DNA of 64,000 nt from a virus (IMGVR_UViG_3300050132_000504:62001-126000); one strand, 5' to 3'. Shown: positions 34,322-43,389, counted from the stretch's first letter. The notes: a model not told the origin generated them from the sequence alone. Program-made: numbers and translations.

Positions 34322-36349
34322 ATGTTCAGTGTCTTAAAGAAGGCGGTTGCCTTGCAGTTCGATGTCATGAAGGGGCATCAACTGTACCGGGTGCAAGTCG
34401 ACAAGGATCAGCTGTGGGATGTCTATCTCAGCAGCTTCCCGGCGGGCTCGAACCCACTCTACAAACAGCGGACCGAGCATGACTGCCAGTGCTGCAAGAG
34501 CTTCATCCGTGCAGTAGGCGGTATAGTCGCCATCATTGACGGACAGCTCGTGAGCCTCTGGGATGTTCGTGTCGGCAATCCCTACCAGCCGGTGGTTGAT
34601 GCGCTGTCCGCCCTGGTCAAGTTGTCTCCGATCGACAACATCTTCCTGCATACCGAACGCACTGCAGGGACGGATGGGAACCTTCAGCAACTTGAATCAA
34701 AGGAAGTTCTGGCCTGGGAGCACTTCTTCATCACGCTTCCAACAACCTGTGTTGTCCGTGGCGATGCCATCGGTCCACAACTGTCGGACTTCCGAAGTAC
34801 CAAGGATGTGCTTCTCCGTGGTCTCAAGGAGATCACACTGGAATCGATCGACACTATTCTTGAGCTGATCAGCCAGAACTCGTTGTATCGCGGTGAGGAG
34901 CACACTTTCGAACTGACCAGCTTCCGCAAGCTGAAGGTGGAGTTCGCCAAGGTGCGCAGCGTGGAAGCGCAGGATCTGTTCGCCTGGCTGCATGCCAAGG
35001 CTGTTCCGGCTGCGGTATCAAGGATACGTGGCAACGTCATCGGATCGCTGCTCACAGACTTGTCCGAAGGCCGGGAAATGGATGCAGCCGTAGCTTCGTA
35101 CGAGTCGAAGGTCGCACCCACCAACTACAAACGGCCGACTGCTCTGATCACCAAGGGAATGATCGAGAAGGCGCGTACCACGATTGAGGATCTGGGGTTC
35201 ACCTCTGCTCTGGATCGTCGCTACGCCACCATCGAAGACATTACCATCAACAACATTCTCTTCGCGGACCGCAAGGCCAAGAAGGCCATGAATGTCTTCG
35301 ACGGTCTGGCCAGCGCAGTTCCTGAGAAGGTACCCAACCTGGACAAAATCGAGACGGTGTCCATCGAGGACTTCCTTGCCAACGTGCTGCCCAAGGCAGA
35401 GTCGTTGGAAGTGATGTTTGAGAACCGTCACGCCGGCAACCTGCTCAGCCTGATCGCACCTGTCGACCCGGCGGCCAAGACCATGTTCAAATGGCCGAAC
35501 AACTTCTCCTGGTCCTATGCAGGAGAACTTGCTGATTCCATCAAGGAACGTGTCAAGCGTGCCGGCGGCGCCGTAGACGGCGACCTTCGCTGTTCGCTGT
35601 CCTGGTTCAACTATGACGATCTCGATCTGCATCTCATCGAGCCTGGAGCATCTCGCACGACAATCAATGGCGAAGAGATCTGCTTCAGCAACCGGCGGTC
35701 AAGAGCGGGTGGTGAACTCGATGTGGACATGAATGTGGGATCTGGCGGTAGCCGAAGCGCGGTCGAGAACATCACATATCCCGATCGTAGGACTATGCGC
35801 GAGGGCCTTTACAAGCTATTCGTTTACAACTACAACAAGCGGGAGACCGTGGACGTTGGGTTCGAAGTTGAAATCGAATTCGATGGCGTCGTTCGCACGT
35901 TTGCTCATCCGAAGGCTGTTCCTGCCAACACTGCTGCGGTCGTGGCGGAATTCAATTACACCCACAAGGGCGGATTGGAGATCGTCAAGTCGCTTCCTTC
36001 ATCGCAGGCGGCCAAGAATCTCTGGGGTATTCCAACCCAGACCTTCCACAAAGTGTCCGTTCTCATGCTCTCGCCCAACTACTGGGATGAGAAGACCGTC
36101 GGCAACAAGCATTACTTCTTCATGCTCGACGGCTGCCTCAATGATGGCAAGGCCCGCGGGTTCTTCAACGAGTTCCTGACCGACAGCCTCAACGTGCATC
36201 GCAAGGTGTTCGAGGTTGTTGGCTCGAAGATGAAGACCGAGGAGTCGGATCGCCAACTGAGCGGCATCGGCTTCTCATCCACACAGCGGAACTATATATT
36301 GTGCCGCGTGAAGGGCAGCTTCACCCGTACCCTCAAGATCACCTTCTAA
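34322..36349 (+). CDS. Large conserved-type protein with DUF2135-like domain
   Basis: 675 residues. Early Cys/His cluster (EHDCQCCKSFIRAVGG). A central domain (about 420-510) matches the DUF2135/YfaP-like pattern: LSWFNYDDLDLHLIEP, then SRAGGELDVDMN and GLYKLFVYNYNKRE. The C-terminal 130 residues contain FFNEFLTDSLNVHRKVFEV. No signal peptide. The mRNA overlaps neither neighbour but is followed 25 bases later by a helical partner gene. A binding or assembly role is likely; the exact function is unknown. Confidence 0.55.
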   Translation: MFSVLKKAVALQFDVMKGHQLYRVQVDKDQLWDVYLSSFPAGSNPLYKQRTEHDCQCCKSFIRAVGGIVAIIDGQLVSLWDVRVGNPYQPVVDALSALVKLSPIDNIFLHTERTAGTDGNLQQLESKEVLAWEHFFITLPTTCVVRGDAIGPQLSDFRSTKDVLLRGLKEITLESIDTILELISQNSLYRGEEHTFELTSFRKLKVEFAKVRSVEAQDLFAWLHAKAVPAAVSRIRGNVIGSLLTDLSEGREMDAAVASYESKVAPTNYKRPTALITKGMIEKARTTIEDLGFTSALDRRYATIEDITINNILFADRKAKKAMNVFDGLASAVPEKVPNLDKIETVSIEDFLANVLPKAESLEVMFENRHAGNLLSLIAPVDPAAKTMFKWPNNFSWSYAGELADSIKERVKRAGGAVDGDLRCSLSWFNYDDLDLHLIEPGASRTTINGEEICFSNRRSRAGGELDVDMNVGSGGSRSAVENITYPDRRTMREGLYKLFVYNYNKRETVDVGFEVEIEFDGVVRTFAHPKAVPANTAAVVAEFNYTHKGGLEIVKSLPSSQAAKNLWGIPTQTFHKVSVLMLSPNYWDEKTVGNKHYFFMLDGCLNDGKARGFFNEFLTDSLNVHRKVFEVVGSKMKTEESDRQLSGIGFSSTQRNYILCRVKGSFTRTLKITF

Positions 36350-36374
36350 CCAATTCACCCAGGAGAAAGAATCC

Positions 36375-36764
36375 ATGTTCGAGAAAGCAGCACGTTTGAA
36401 GCTGCGGTTCGATACGTCCAAGGGCCTCGTCACCGTCGAGGACTTGTTTGATCTGCCGCTGACCGTTCGCAACGGGGGCGCCAGCCTCGACAACATCGCC
36501 AAGGGCATTGCTCGTCAGATCAGGGAAACCGAGACTGAGAGCTTCGTGCTGACCACGACCAAAGCCGACACGATCCTGCAACTCAAGCTGGAGATTGTCA
36601 AGCACGTTATCGCAGTGAAGAAGACCGAAGCCGAAGAGGCCGAGCAGGCCGCGAATAAGAAGGCCCAGAAGCAGAAGATTCTCGGGATTCTCGCCAGGAA
36701 ACAGGACGAGGCGCTCGAAGGCGCATCCGAAGAGGATCTGAAGAAGCTGCTCGAGACGCTGTAA
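36375..36764 (+). CDS. Coiled-coil protein following the DUF2135-like gene
   Basis: 129 residues. N-terminal folded part (KLRFDTSKGLVTVEDLFDLP) and a long charged helix toward the C-terminus (EAEEAEQAANKKAQKQKI, LEGASEEDLKKLLETL). This type of small protein is common in large phages. Probably co-expressed with the upstream gene. Function unknown. Confidence 0.6.
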   Translation: MFEKAARLKLRFDTSKGLVTVEDLFDLPLTVRNGGASLDNIAKGIARQIRETETESFVLTTTKADTILQLKLEIVKHVIAVKKTEAEEAEQAANKKAQKQKILGILARKQDEALEGASEEDLKKLLETL

Positions 36765-36772
36765 CCCACCAG

Positions 36773-36798
36773 CCAGGGCCGTTAGATGACGGCCCTGG
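36773..36798 (+). terminator. 10-bp hairpin
   Basis: CCAGGGCCGT and ACGGCCCTGG form a perfect 10-bp stem with a six-base loop, nine bases after the stop at 36764. There is no T-run, so it may be a stability hairpin or rho-assisted end. Confidence 0.5.
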
Positions 36799-36811
36799 GC
36801 TGAAGGAGCTT

Positions 36812-37051
36812 ATGAAATACCGCAGCTGGCAGAAGAGACCACATGTGGTCTCAGCCGAGGAGTGGCCGATTCTCAATCACGAACGCGGCCTTCTGATTGA
36901 CAAGAACATTGCAGGCAAGCTGACTCAAGAAGAACAGTACCGGCTGAATCATCTGAACTCTGTCGGCGATCGCTATCTCGACCACTGGTTTACTCCCCAA
37001 AGAATCAGGGAACTGAAGGAGCTGGAACATGCAGTTAGTCGAACTGCTTAA
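36812..37051 (+). CDS. Small hypothetical protein
   Basis: 79 residues, Trp/His/Arg-containing (MKYRSWQKRPHVVSAEEWP), helical. Overlaps the next gene's start by about 20 bases. Function unknown. Confidence 0.5.
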   Translation: MKYRSWQKRPHVVSAEEWPILNHERGLLIDKNIAGKLTQEEQYRLNHLNSVGDRYLDHWFTPQRIRELKELEHAVSRTA

Positions 37052-37286
37052 CAAGGCCAATTCGGCCTACCCGGACAACTACCTCTCCGAGTATTTCGAC
37101 GACAAAACCGGAGAGCCCACAACTCCCATCGCCGGCGATACGTTGGCCAAGTTCATCGTTGCGGAGCTGCGGGAAACCTTTGACCCTAATGCCACCGATG
37201 AGCAGCAGCATGAAGTGGCCCGCAGGGTATTAGACAGGGCTGGTGACACTTTGTACGAAGTGTCGATTGCTCTCGGCACTGACTAA
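37029..37286 (+). CDS. Small acidic hypothetical protein
   Basis: 85 residues, helical and acidic (MQLVELLNKANSAYPDNYL, IVAELRETFDPNATDEQQ). Overlaps the previous gene. No known family, though small phage helical proteins of this kind are common. Confidence 0.5.
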   Translation: MQLVELLNKANSAYPDNYLSEYFDDKTGEPTTPIAGDTLAKFIVAELRETFDPNATDEQQHEVARRVLDRAGDTLYEVSIALGTD

Positions 37287-37314
37287 CCACGTTTGCGAAC
37301 CTGCAGGGAGAAAC

Positions 37315-37524
37315 ATGTTCTTCTGGATGCAGTTCTTCGCCTTGATCTTGTTGGTCGTCCACGCGCCGCCCACTATGGATATTGGGCGCCGTACAACTAG
37401 ACAAGGTGCCGCGCGATGCGGCATATCCCTACCAGCCGAGCGGAGTAAGGGCCGCGCCAGTCTCCAGGACTGGTCAGCGCCCACCGGTGGAGCTGTGGGT
37501 CACAATGCCGCCCCAACAAGGTAA
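37315..37524 (+). CDS. Possible small membrane protein with odd tail
   Basis: 69 residues from the ATG at 37315 behind GGGAG. Hydrophobic start (FFWMQFFALILLVVHAPP), then an Arg/Gly-rich part that looks little like a conserved protein. The 3' half coincides with a region of strong RNA pairing (GCGGCAT near 37419 with ATGCCGC near 37505), so the sequence may be RNA rather than protein there. Confidence 0.35.
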   Translation: MFFWMQFFALILLVVHAPPTMDIGRRTTRQGAARCGISLPAERSKGRASLQDWSAPTGGAVGHNAAPTR

Positions 37525-37544
37525 TGAGAGATGTACAGGACGAA

Positions 37545-37565
37545 GGGTCCGTAGACTGCGGACCC
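37545..37565 (+). terminator. 7-bp hairpin
   Basis: GGGTCCG and CGGACCC pair around a seven-base loop, 22 bases before the next gene. No clear T-run follows. Confidence 0.45.
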
Positions 37566-37586
37566 GCCTGTTCTGTTGGAGTAGTC

Positions 37587-37835
37587 ATGGCAGCTGACCG
37601 TTTCTTCGAGTTCAATACCGTGCCTGAATGCAAGGCATTTATGGAAGGTGTTCGCTATGTCAACGACAGCGCCATCATGATTCTGGGCATCTATTCTGTT
37701 CCCGGCAAAGGCAACCGGCGTGTCATTGACAGCAAGCTGTACGTCTGGCTGGCCGACATCGATAAGAGTGCAAGGGAATCCCACAAGGATCCGCCGCGCT
37801 GGAAATCCCGCCAAGAAGTTGACGCCGATGCCTGA
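37587..37835 (+). CDS. Small hypothetical protein
   Basis: 82 residues from the ATG at 37587. Alpha/beta pattern (FFEFNTVPECKAFMEG, MILGIYSVPGKGNRRV). Overlaps the next start by 8 bases. Unknown function. Confidence 0.5.
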   Translation: MAADRFFEFNTVPECKAFMEGVRYVNDSAIMILGIYSVPGKGNRRVIDSKLYVWLADIDKSARESHKDPPRWKSRQEVDADA

Positions 37836-37989
37836 CATGAAGACCGCGACCTGCACGCACTGCGGCAAACCGATTCAGTTCGTCGACGGCGAGTGGCATC
37901 ACACCAAACCGGAACCCGGGCTGAGAAGCCAATTCTGTCGGTCCATCAACGTTGCTACTCCTCAACGCGGCACCATCACCAAGACCTAA
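37828..37989 (+). CDS. Small zinc-ribbon-like protein
   Basis: 53 residues. CTHCGK and WHHTK suggest one zinc knuckle, with another Cys later. Starts 8 bases inside the previous gene. Possibly a DNA or RNA binder. Confidence 0.45.
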   Translation: MPDMKTATCTHCGKPIQFVDGEWHHTKPEPGLRSQFCRSINVATPQRGTITKT

Positions 37990-38017
37990 ATCAAAACCAT
38001 TCCAACGCGGAGGGCGT

Positions 38018-39616
38018 ATGGGCTTTATCAGAACGCTGGCCCGCGCCGCCATTCTTTGGGGCCAGGAGAACGCATTGGATGTGCTGAGTGCCGTTGTTCT
38101 CCCCGGCACTAGCAGTGCAGTCACACGCGCGCTTGGACGTACCCCGAGCCGCTGGATTACAAGGAACCTCTGGAATGTCAGGACGGTTGATGGAGCTATC
38201 CTTGGTGGATTGGCACCTGTTCAATCAGGTGCTAAATACACTCTCCCAAAAGGCCTGCCCAAGGTCAGCTCACGCGTCCTCGCCATCGAGAACGAACCGC
38301 ATACTGTTGATGGGTTCAGCGGAGTGATCGCATCGGGTTATGGTAAGGGGACTAAGACACTTCTAGCCGACGAGACCGTGGCCGTGAAGATCGGGACCAA
38401 GATGTTTCTGTCCCGAATGAACTATCACTTTCATGAGGCTGACAAAGCCGGCCCTCATTTCGACCTGGTGGTTGCCGATGTGCCTCCCGGCACAGAGCAA
38501 TGGGAGCTGAACATTCCCCGCGGCGATTACAAAGGCCGGTACGCGTTTATCACGACCGAGAAGGGCGTGATCGTAATTCCTATGGTCGAAGAAGGTGCGC
38601 TTCTTCCTAAGCCGGACTACAAACTGCTCGCAGAAGAGGCCCTAAAGGGCCTCGATCCAACACAGGTCTTTCTCGAACGCAAGATGGATGGCAGTCTTGG
38701 AAACTGTGTGATTCGTGAAGGCCGGGCGTTCTTTCGATCACATCGGGATACCGGTCAGGTTTACTTTGATCGAATTCCGGCAGTTGAGCGGCTTTCCAAT
38801 ACCTCTCGTGTCTGGTCCTTTCGAATGCTCATGCCGTATCCCGATCAGAAAGGAACTGTCCTTCAAGGTGAACTCGTTCATCCCGATGGTGCCGCGCGCG
38901 TCTCGGGGATATTGAACGCATTGCCGGACCGGGCCCAAGCAACACAGAAGACCCGCGGACCCGTTGAATTCTACGGATGGGATATCCAGAAGTATCGTGG
39001 TCGGGATGTGTCCCATTTGCCGTACCACGAGCGTCGGCGTCTTCTCGAATCCGTTATCGACGAAATCCGGCCATTCAACAAGAACTGGCATACCGTCGAG
39101 GCAATGAAGCCGGGACAGGATCCGACTGAGTTCTACAACCGGATCATCAATGATCCTCGCGGTCTTCCCTGGTCCGAAGGCATTGTCGTCAAGAACAGGT
39201 TTGCTCCCGAAGGTGAACTGTGGACGAAGATCAAACGCCATGACCTGCTCGACTTGGAGATTCTACCTGATGGTTTTGCCGAAGGCCACGGCAAGTATGC
39301 TGGTACGCTCGGCGCCCTCACCGTGATGGATCCCAAGACCGGCTCTATAGGCGAAGTCGGTTCAGGCTTTTCAGACTACGAGCGCGACTGGATCTGGCAA
39401 CATCAAGATTCACTGAACGGCGCCGTGATCAAAGTCAAAGTCATGGAGGAAACAGGCAAATCGTTTCGTGCGCCTGTATTCCACTCATTTCATGAAGGCA
39501 AGGGCAACACCGAGGCCGGCCTGATCATGTATGCAGAGTCCCTGGCTGGCCTAGACCCAGAGGAGATAATGAGAACAAAATACAAACTCATTTCCTCTGC
39601 AGGTTGGAAACGATGA
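38018..39616 (+). CDS. ATP-dependent DNA ligase with LigD-PE-like N-terminus
   Basis: 532 residues from the ATG at 38018 behind GGAGGG. The ligase core has nucleophile motif KMDG at 222-225 (ERKMDGSLGN), a LQGEL motif, EFYGWDI, EGIVVKN (motif IV) and WTKIKRHD (motif V), then an OB-like region. Before it, at about 110-190, MNYHFHEADKAGPHFDLVV and EQWELNIPRG resemble the 3'-phosphoesterase (PE) domain of LigD. It joins nicks in DNA using ATP and may also trim damaged 3' ends. A HNH endonuclease gene begins at its last codons. Confidence 0.82.
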   Translation: MGFIRTLARAAILWGQENALDVLSAVVLPGTSSAVTRALGRTPSRWITRNLWNVRTVDGAILGGLAPVQSGAKYTLPKGLPKVSSRVLAIENEPHTVDGFSGVIASGYGKGTKTLLADETVAVKIGTKMFLSRMNYHFHEADKAGPHFDLVVADVPPGTEQWELNIPRGDYKGRYAFITTEKGVIVIPMVEEGALLPKPDYKLLAEEALKGLDPTQVFLERKMDGSLGNCVIREGRAFFRSHRDTGQVYFDRIPAVERLSNTSRVWSFRMLMPYPDQKGTVLQGELVHPDGAARVSGILNALPDRAQATQKTRGPVEFYGWDIQKYRGRDVSHLPYHERRRLLESVIDEIRPFNKNWHTVEAMKPGQDPTEFYNRIINDPRGLPWSEGIVVKNRFAPEGELWTKIKRHDLLDLEILPDGFAEGHGKYAGTLGALTVMDPKTGSIGEVGSGFSDYERDWIWQHQDSLNGAVIKVKVMEETGKSFRAPVFHSFHEGKGNTEAGLIMYAESLAGLDPEEIMRTKYKLISSAGWKR

Positions 39617-40425
39617 AACCAAGGATCAAGAAGCCCGGCTACAAGATCAAGGACATAACAGGCCAGCCTTTTGGGCGTTGGACCGTTCAACGGTTCGTGC
39701 GAGTTGAGAAATGTACAACCAAAACGGGCAGATCTCATATGAAGTATTTCTGGGAATGTCTGTGCGGATGCGGTTCGACAAAAGAAGTGGAAGCATCACA
39801 TCTGCGGTCTGGTCGGTCACAAAGCTGTGGCTGTATCAGTCATCAGAAACCTATTATCGGTGAGCGACGCGGAATGCTTGTCATTTCTGGCGGAAAGCCC
39901 GATGGCAAACACTGGAAATGGATTGCGGATTGCGATTGTGGAGGACAAAGGTTGGTATTGCCTTGGACCTTTATGGCCGGCAACAACACAAACTGCGGTT
40001 GTCAAAGAAACCTGAATCTTTCAGGATACAAAGACACCTTCACTCGCTACAAGGGACAGGCAAAGCGCCGGCACATCCCGTTCGAACTGACATTTGAACA
40101 GTTCATGGCTCTGATGAGGGGAGATTGCCACTATTGCGGTAGAGCACCTTCGCAAGTCTGCTACAGACATCAGATGACCAATCCCGTTAAGGCTCTCTAT
40201 TCCGGCGTTGATCGTCTCGATTCCCAGTTGCCGTACAGGCCTGACAATGTTGTCAGCTGCTGCAAGAACTGCAACTGGGCAAAGAAGGAAACGCCTTACG
40301 ACGAGTTCATCCAATGGATCATTAGTTTGGCGACCAATCACCTGAAGGATCCGGAACGATTGCTCAAGACTACGAGTCTAGGCAATTCACCCTATGCACA
40401 TCTCGAAGAAGCTACGCGACACTGA
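39613..40425 (+). CDS. HNH homing endonuclease with two Cys-rich modules
   Basis: 270 residues; ATG overlaps the ligase stop. Two N-terminal Cys modules are seen (WECLCGCGSTK, SQSCGCIS; WIADCDCGGQR, NTNCGCQ), then a HNH-like domain with CHYCGRAP, YSGVDRLDSQLPYRPDN and VVSCCKNCNWAK. Free-standing homing endonuclease of the same family as the one at 30543, with one extra Cys module. Inserted directly behind the ligase. Confidence 0.85.
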   Translation: MKPRIKKPGYKIKDITGQPFGRWTVQRFVRVEKCTTKTGRSHMKYFWECLCGCGSTKEVEASHLRSGRSQSCGCISHQKPIIGERRGMLVISGGKPDGKHWKWIADCDCGGQRLVLPWTFMAGNNTNCGCQRNLNLSGYKDTFTRYKGQAKRRHIPFELTFEQFMALMRGDCHYCGRAPSQVCYRHQMTNPVKALYSGVDRLDSQLPYRPDNVVSCCKNCNWAKKETPYDEFIQWIISLATNHLKDPERLLKTTSLGNSPYAHLEEATRH

Positions 40426-40473
40426 ATGCGGATCAAGTGCGCATTGATTGCGTCCGCTGAATGGAGGCATTCG

Positions 40474-40737
40474 GTGCCAAAGAACTGTATGGCAACCTAC
40501 ATGAAGCATTGGTTTGCCAACCTGTGGATTGCCATCAAGACTTTCCGTATTCACACGCAGGAAAACCGCTTGGGGTTCCCGCTTGAGATCTTGCCTGACT
40601 ACGCATTCAAGTGGACCTGGGATACTCGGCGGATGTATTTCTTCCGTTCGTACATGGGCTGGAGCAATCTCTCGGACGGTCACCGCGCCGATCAGTGTCA
40701 CGATGCGGCGTATTGCCAGTGGCACGGAAGTTTGTAG
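40474..40737 (+). CDS. Small hypothetical protein
   Basis: 87 residues from a GTG at 40474 behind GGAGG. An earlier ATG at 40426 lacks a ribosome site. Aromatic-rich (MKHWFANLWIAIKTFRI, WDTRRMYFFRSYMGW), with His/Cys near the end (QCHDAAYCQWHG). Unknown. Confidence 0.45.
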   Translation: MPKNCMATYMKHWFANLWIAIKTFRIHTQENRLGFPLEILPDYAFKWTWDTRRMYFFRSYMGWSNLSDGHRADQCHDAAYCQWHGSL

Positions 40738-40746
40738 GAGGGCGCT

Positions 40747-41061
40747 ATGCACTTCCTCGTCTTTGTTGTGCTGGTCTTGGGTTTCATCTGGATCGTGCGG
40801 GGCCTGGCGAAGGCAGATCAGCGTCGTCAACAGGCCCGGCAAGCTGGTTTCACAGAGGAAGAGATCAATCGGATCGACCAGAAGAATCTGGCGATCCAGA
40901 CCTTCCTGGCAGGGCTTATTGTTGGCCCGGCAACATTCATCGGAATGATTCTTCTGACCTGCCTGTTGGCCTGGATTCTCTTTCCAGTAGGCCTGCTTGC
41001 CACGCTGGCCCTTTGGTCCTTCTACCTGAAGTGGTTACGCTCTTTCTACCGGGGGGAATGA
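40747..41061 (+). CDS. Membrane protein
   Basis: 104 residues behind AGGAGG. N-terminal hydrophobic helix (FLVFVVLVLGFIWIVRG), charged loop, two more helices (FLAGLIVGPATFIGMILL, LAWILFPVGLLATLALW). Holin-like size and topology but no firm match. Confidence 0.55.
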   Translation: MHFLVFVVLVLGFIWIVRGLAKADQRRQQARQAGFTEEEINRIDQKNLAIQTFLAGLIVGPATFIGMILLTCLLAWILFPVGLLATLALWSFYLKWLRSFYRGE

Positions 41062-41062
41062 C

Positions 41063-41269
41063 ATGTCCGCATCACACGCCACAATTGCTGCCGGGTATCT
41101 CAGCTTGGCAGATCAGGAACTCGAGCGGGATCTTGCTTCGACCATAAAGACGGCCCTCGACAGCGACCCCAGCATCTCACACCGCGCGCTCGTCTTCATT
41201 CTTCAGGACGAGTGTCTCGTGACCTTTCAGAAAGCAGACTCTTACATCAAATCGCACCGGGAGGTGTAG
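41063..41269 (+). CDS. Small hypothetical protein
   Basis: 68 residues, helical (SLADQELERDLASTIKTAL). One base after the membrane gene, so co-transcribed. Unknown function. Confidence 0.5.
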   Translation: MSASHATIAAGYLSLADQELERDLASTIKTALDSDPSISHRALVFILQDECLVTFQKADSYIKSHREV

Positions 41270-41271
41270 CC

Positions 41272-41505
41272 GTGTTCACAGAGGGAGATGCAATCGTTGG
41301 CATAGACGCCAAGGAACTGTTTGACTTCTTCGATGACCTGCTTGACGTAGACCCAGACCTGAGCGATGCCGATCTGGTGGAAGAAGTCAGCGACGAATAC
41401 GACCTGGATTACGAGGACGCGTTGGAAGCTGTTGCTCAATACAACGTCCACATCGAAGAAGAGTCGGACTTCGATGACGAGGAAGACGAGGAAGAGGACT
41501 TCTGA
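41272..41505 (+). CDS. Small very acidic protein
   Basis: 77 residues from a GTG at 41272 behind GGAGG. Extremely acidic; ends in a run of Glu/Asp. DNA-mimic proteins that block host nucleases often look like this, but that is only a suggestion. TGATG couples it to the next gene. Confidence 0.5.
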   Translation: MFTEGDAIVGIDAKELFDFFDDLLDVDPDLSDADLVEEVSDEYDLDYEDALEAVAQYNVHIEEESDFDDEEDEEEDF

Positions 41506-41885
41506 TGGAGATCTTTGTCTTTGGATCGAATCTCGCCGGCAGGCATGGAGCTGGGGCGGCACTGGCTGCTCTGAAAGATCACGGCGCTATCTACGGCTGT
41601 GGTGAAGGCATCCAGGGTCAGTCGTATGCCATTCCAACGAAGGACCGGACGCCCTGGCCCTCCAAGCCAAAGACACTGCCGCTTTACGTGATTGCAGAGT
41701 ACATCACCGAATTCCTCCAGTTCTCCCAGCTTCATCCGGAGCTGACCTTCAACATGACGCGGATTGGCTGCGACCTGGCCGGTTACAAGGATCACGAGAT
41801 CGCTCCCATGTTTTGCGGGGCTTCTCCCAATGTGATCTTTCCTCCTGAATGGCTGCCTTATGTTGAGCGCAGCAAGGCCGCCTGA
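41505..41885 (+). CDS. A1S_2505-type phage non-structural protein
   Basis: 126 residues. The signature FGSNLAGRHGAGAA at the start, followed by QGQSYAIPTKD and FNMTRIGCDLAGY, fits a family of small phage non-structural proteins with macro-domain-like features. The biochemical activity is not established. It shares an operon with a SLOG protein, another nucleotide-binding fold. Confidence 0.65.
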   Translation: MEIFVFGSNLAGRHGAGAALAALKDHGAIYGCGEGIQGQSYAIPTKDRTPWPSKPKTLPLYVIAEYITEFLQFSQLHPELTFNMTRIGCDLAGYKDHEIAPMFCGASPNVIFPPEWLPYVERSKAA

Positions 41886-41886
41886 C

Positions 41887-42471
41887 GTGGACGAGCTGGC
41901 AGTTGCCATCATCGGAACTCGAAACCCTGACCAGCGTCAGGAGCGAAAGGCCCGGTTCCTCGCCTACCACCTGAGCCACCATTACGGCTGCAGGATCAAG
42001 ACAGGCGGAGCTTACGGGATTGACCAGGCAGCCATGCTGGGCGCACGGATCGACATGCTGGACATCTGTCTCCCTTGGGTCTCCTACAACAAGGAGATCA
42101 TTCCCAAAGGCGCGCGCCTCATCATTGCTGACCGTTTTCGGACTGCTGAATGGTTCGAGTCTGTTGAGAACTACCATCCGGCACCTGACAAGCTGACCAA
42201 CGGCGCAAGAGCACTCCACGCACGCAACTTCGGTGTCATCCAACCAGCACATCTGGTAATTGCTTTCCCGAATGCAGATGGTGGCGGCGGAACAGGACAG
42301 GGGATTCGCATCGCCGAGGCTCTGAACATTCCGGTAATGCAGTTCAACAAAGGGGCTGAGGCAGTCCTGATGAATCAGACCCTGCTCACGGCCGTAAACC
42401 ATCTTGGCCTTATTCCCGGCGCCGGCTTAGTCCGTGTCACCGAAAGCGAGAACGTCGATGTCTATGTTTGA
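41887..42471 (+). CDS. SLOG/DprA-like nucleotide-binding protein
   Basis: 194 residues using GTG at 41887 (an ATG at 41860 is possible). IIGTRNPDQR, TGGAYGIDQAAM and the later VIAFPNADGGGGTGQG fit the SLOG superfamily (DprA/LOG-like Rossmann fold). DprA loads RecA on ssDNA, while other SLOG proteins bind nucleotide signals. Located after the A1S_2505-like gene. Confidence 0.72.
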   Translation: MDELAVAIIGTRNPDQRQERKARFLAYHLSHHYGCRIKTGGAYGIDQAAMLGARIDMLDICLPWVSYNKEIIPKGARLIIADRFRTAEWFESVENYHPAPDKLTNGARALHARNFGVIQPAHLVIAFPNADGGGGTGQGIRIAEALNIPVMQFNKGAEAVLMNQTLLTAVNHLGLIPGAGLVRVTESENVDVYV

Positions 42472-42883
42472 AATCGTCCCACCGGAGCCGGTTGTCGTTT
42501 CCGACAAGTTGGCTCAGAAGATCCTGCAGTTCATCGGATCCTTTATGCACGCAGACTGTTCTTCCATGGCTGAGGCGTTGTTCGCAGCAGTTCCTGAGTT
42601 GAAACTGGTCGACAACGCGCTCACCACGATGGAAACGGTCTACAACGACTGCCTGCTGACCCAGCAAGGCATCACCGACCTCGACGGGAAGAACCTGGCT
42701 GAGACCATGGACAACCTGCAAGAGGGCTTCCGTGCGCTTACGGGCCACGATTGCCGGCCATGCGACTTCAACATGGACCCCGGCGCCGGCAGAGAGCCGG
42801 AAGACGGCGAGGACGAAGACGAAGACGCCCAGCAGTCAGCGGGCGAAGACGGCAACCAAGTCGCACATCCTGCCGAAGACTGA
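42458..42883 (+). CDS. Hypothetical protein with acidic tail
   Basis: 141 residues from the ATG at 42458. Folded first 100 residues (VVSDKLAQKILQFIGSFMH, CLLTQQGITDLDGKNL) and a Glu/Asp/Gln-rich tail. Overlaps the SLOG gene by 14 bases. Unknown function. Confidence 0.5.
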   Translation: MSMFEIVPPEPVVVSDKLAQKILQFIGSFMHADCSSMAEALFAAVPELKLVDNALTTMETVYNDCLLTQQGITDLDGKNLAETMDNLQEGFRALTGHDCRPCDFNMDPGAGREPEDGEDEDEDAQQSAGEDGNQVAHPAED

Positions 42884-43038
42884 AACGGTTAGGTGTTTCA
42901 CCCTATAGACAGATTCTGCCTATTGGCCGGCAAGGCCCACGCCATCCGCGCGAGATCCTCCTTGAGAAAGGCGGGAGCGAGGACTGCAGTGCGCAGGACC
43001 GGGTGAACAGTTCTGAACTCATAGTCAGGAGAAACACA

Positions 43039-43389
43039 ATGTCAGTGAAGACTTCGCTCACGAAGATTATGCCGACGTCGGACAAGGACTGGTGCGCCGA
43101 CGTAACCAACTACCCAGGTGCGGTTCTGGTGTTCTTCGCCGCCGCCTGGTGCGGTCCTTGCAAGCAACTGAAGGCTGTGGTTGAGACCGTTGCCGAAAAG
43201 CACTCCAACTTAAAGGTTGTCGAGTACGACGTGGATGCAGAACAGGGCCAGACCATTGCTTATGGTGTCAGGGGTATTCCTACCCTGATCCTGTTCAAGA
43301 ACGGCAGCCGTGCCGAGACGGTCACGGGCTATCAGTCTGTGGCGTCGGTGGAGCGGATGCTCGTCAGGCACCTGGACAAGGCGGCTTAG
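43039..43389 (+). CDS. Thioredoxin
   Basis: 116 residues from the ATG at 43039 behind AGGAG. W37-C38-G39-P40-C41 active site, the cis-Pro region GIPTLILFKNG and normal thioredoxin length. Reduces protein disulfides; in phages it may serve as electron donor for nucleotide reductase or as a polymerase clamp. No reductase lies in this window. Confidence 0.9.
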   Translation: MSVKTSLTKIMPTSDKDWCADVTNYPGAVLVFFAAAWCGPCKQLKAVVETVAEKHSNLKVVEYDVDAEQGQTIAYGVRGIPTLILFKNGSRAETVTGYQSVASVERMLVRHLDKAA

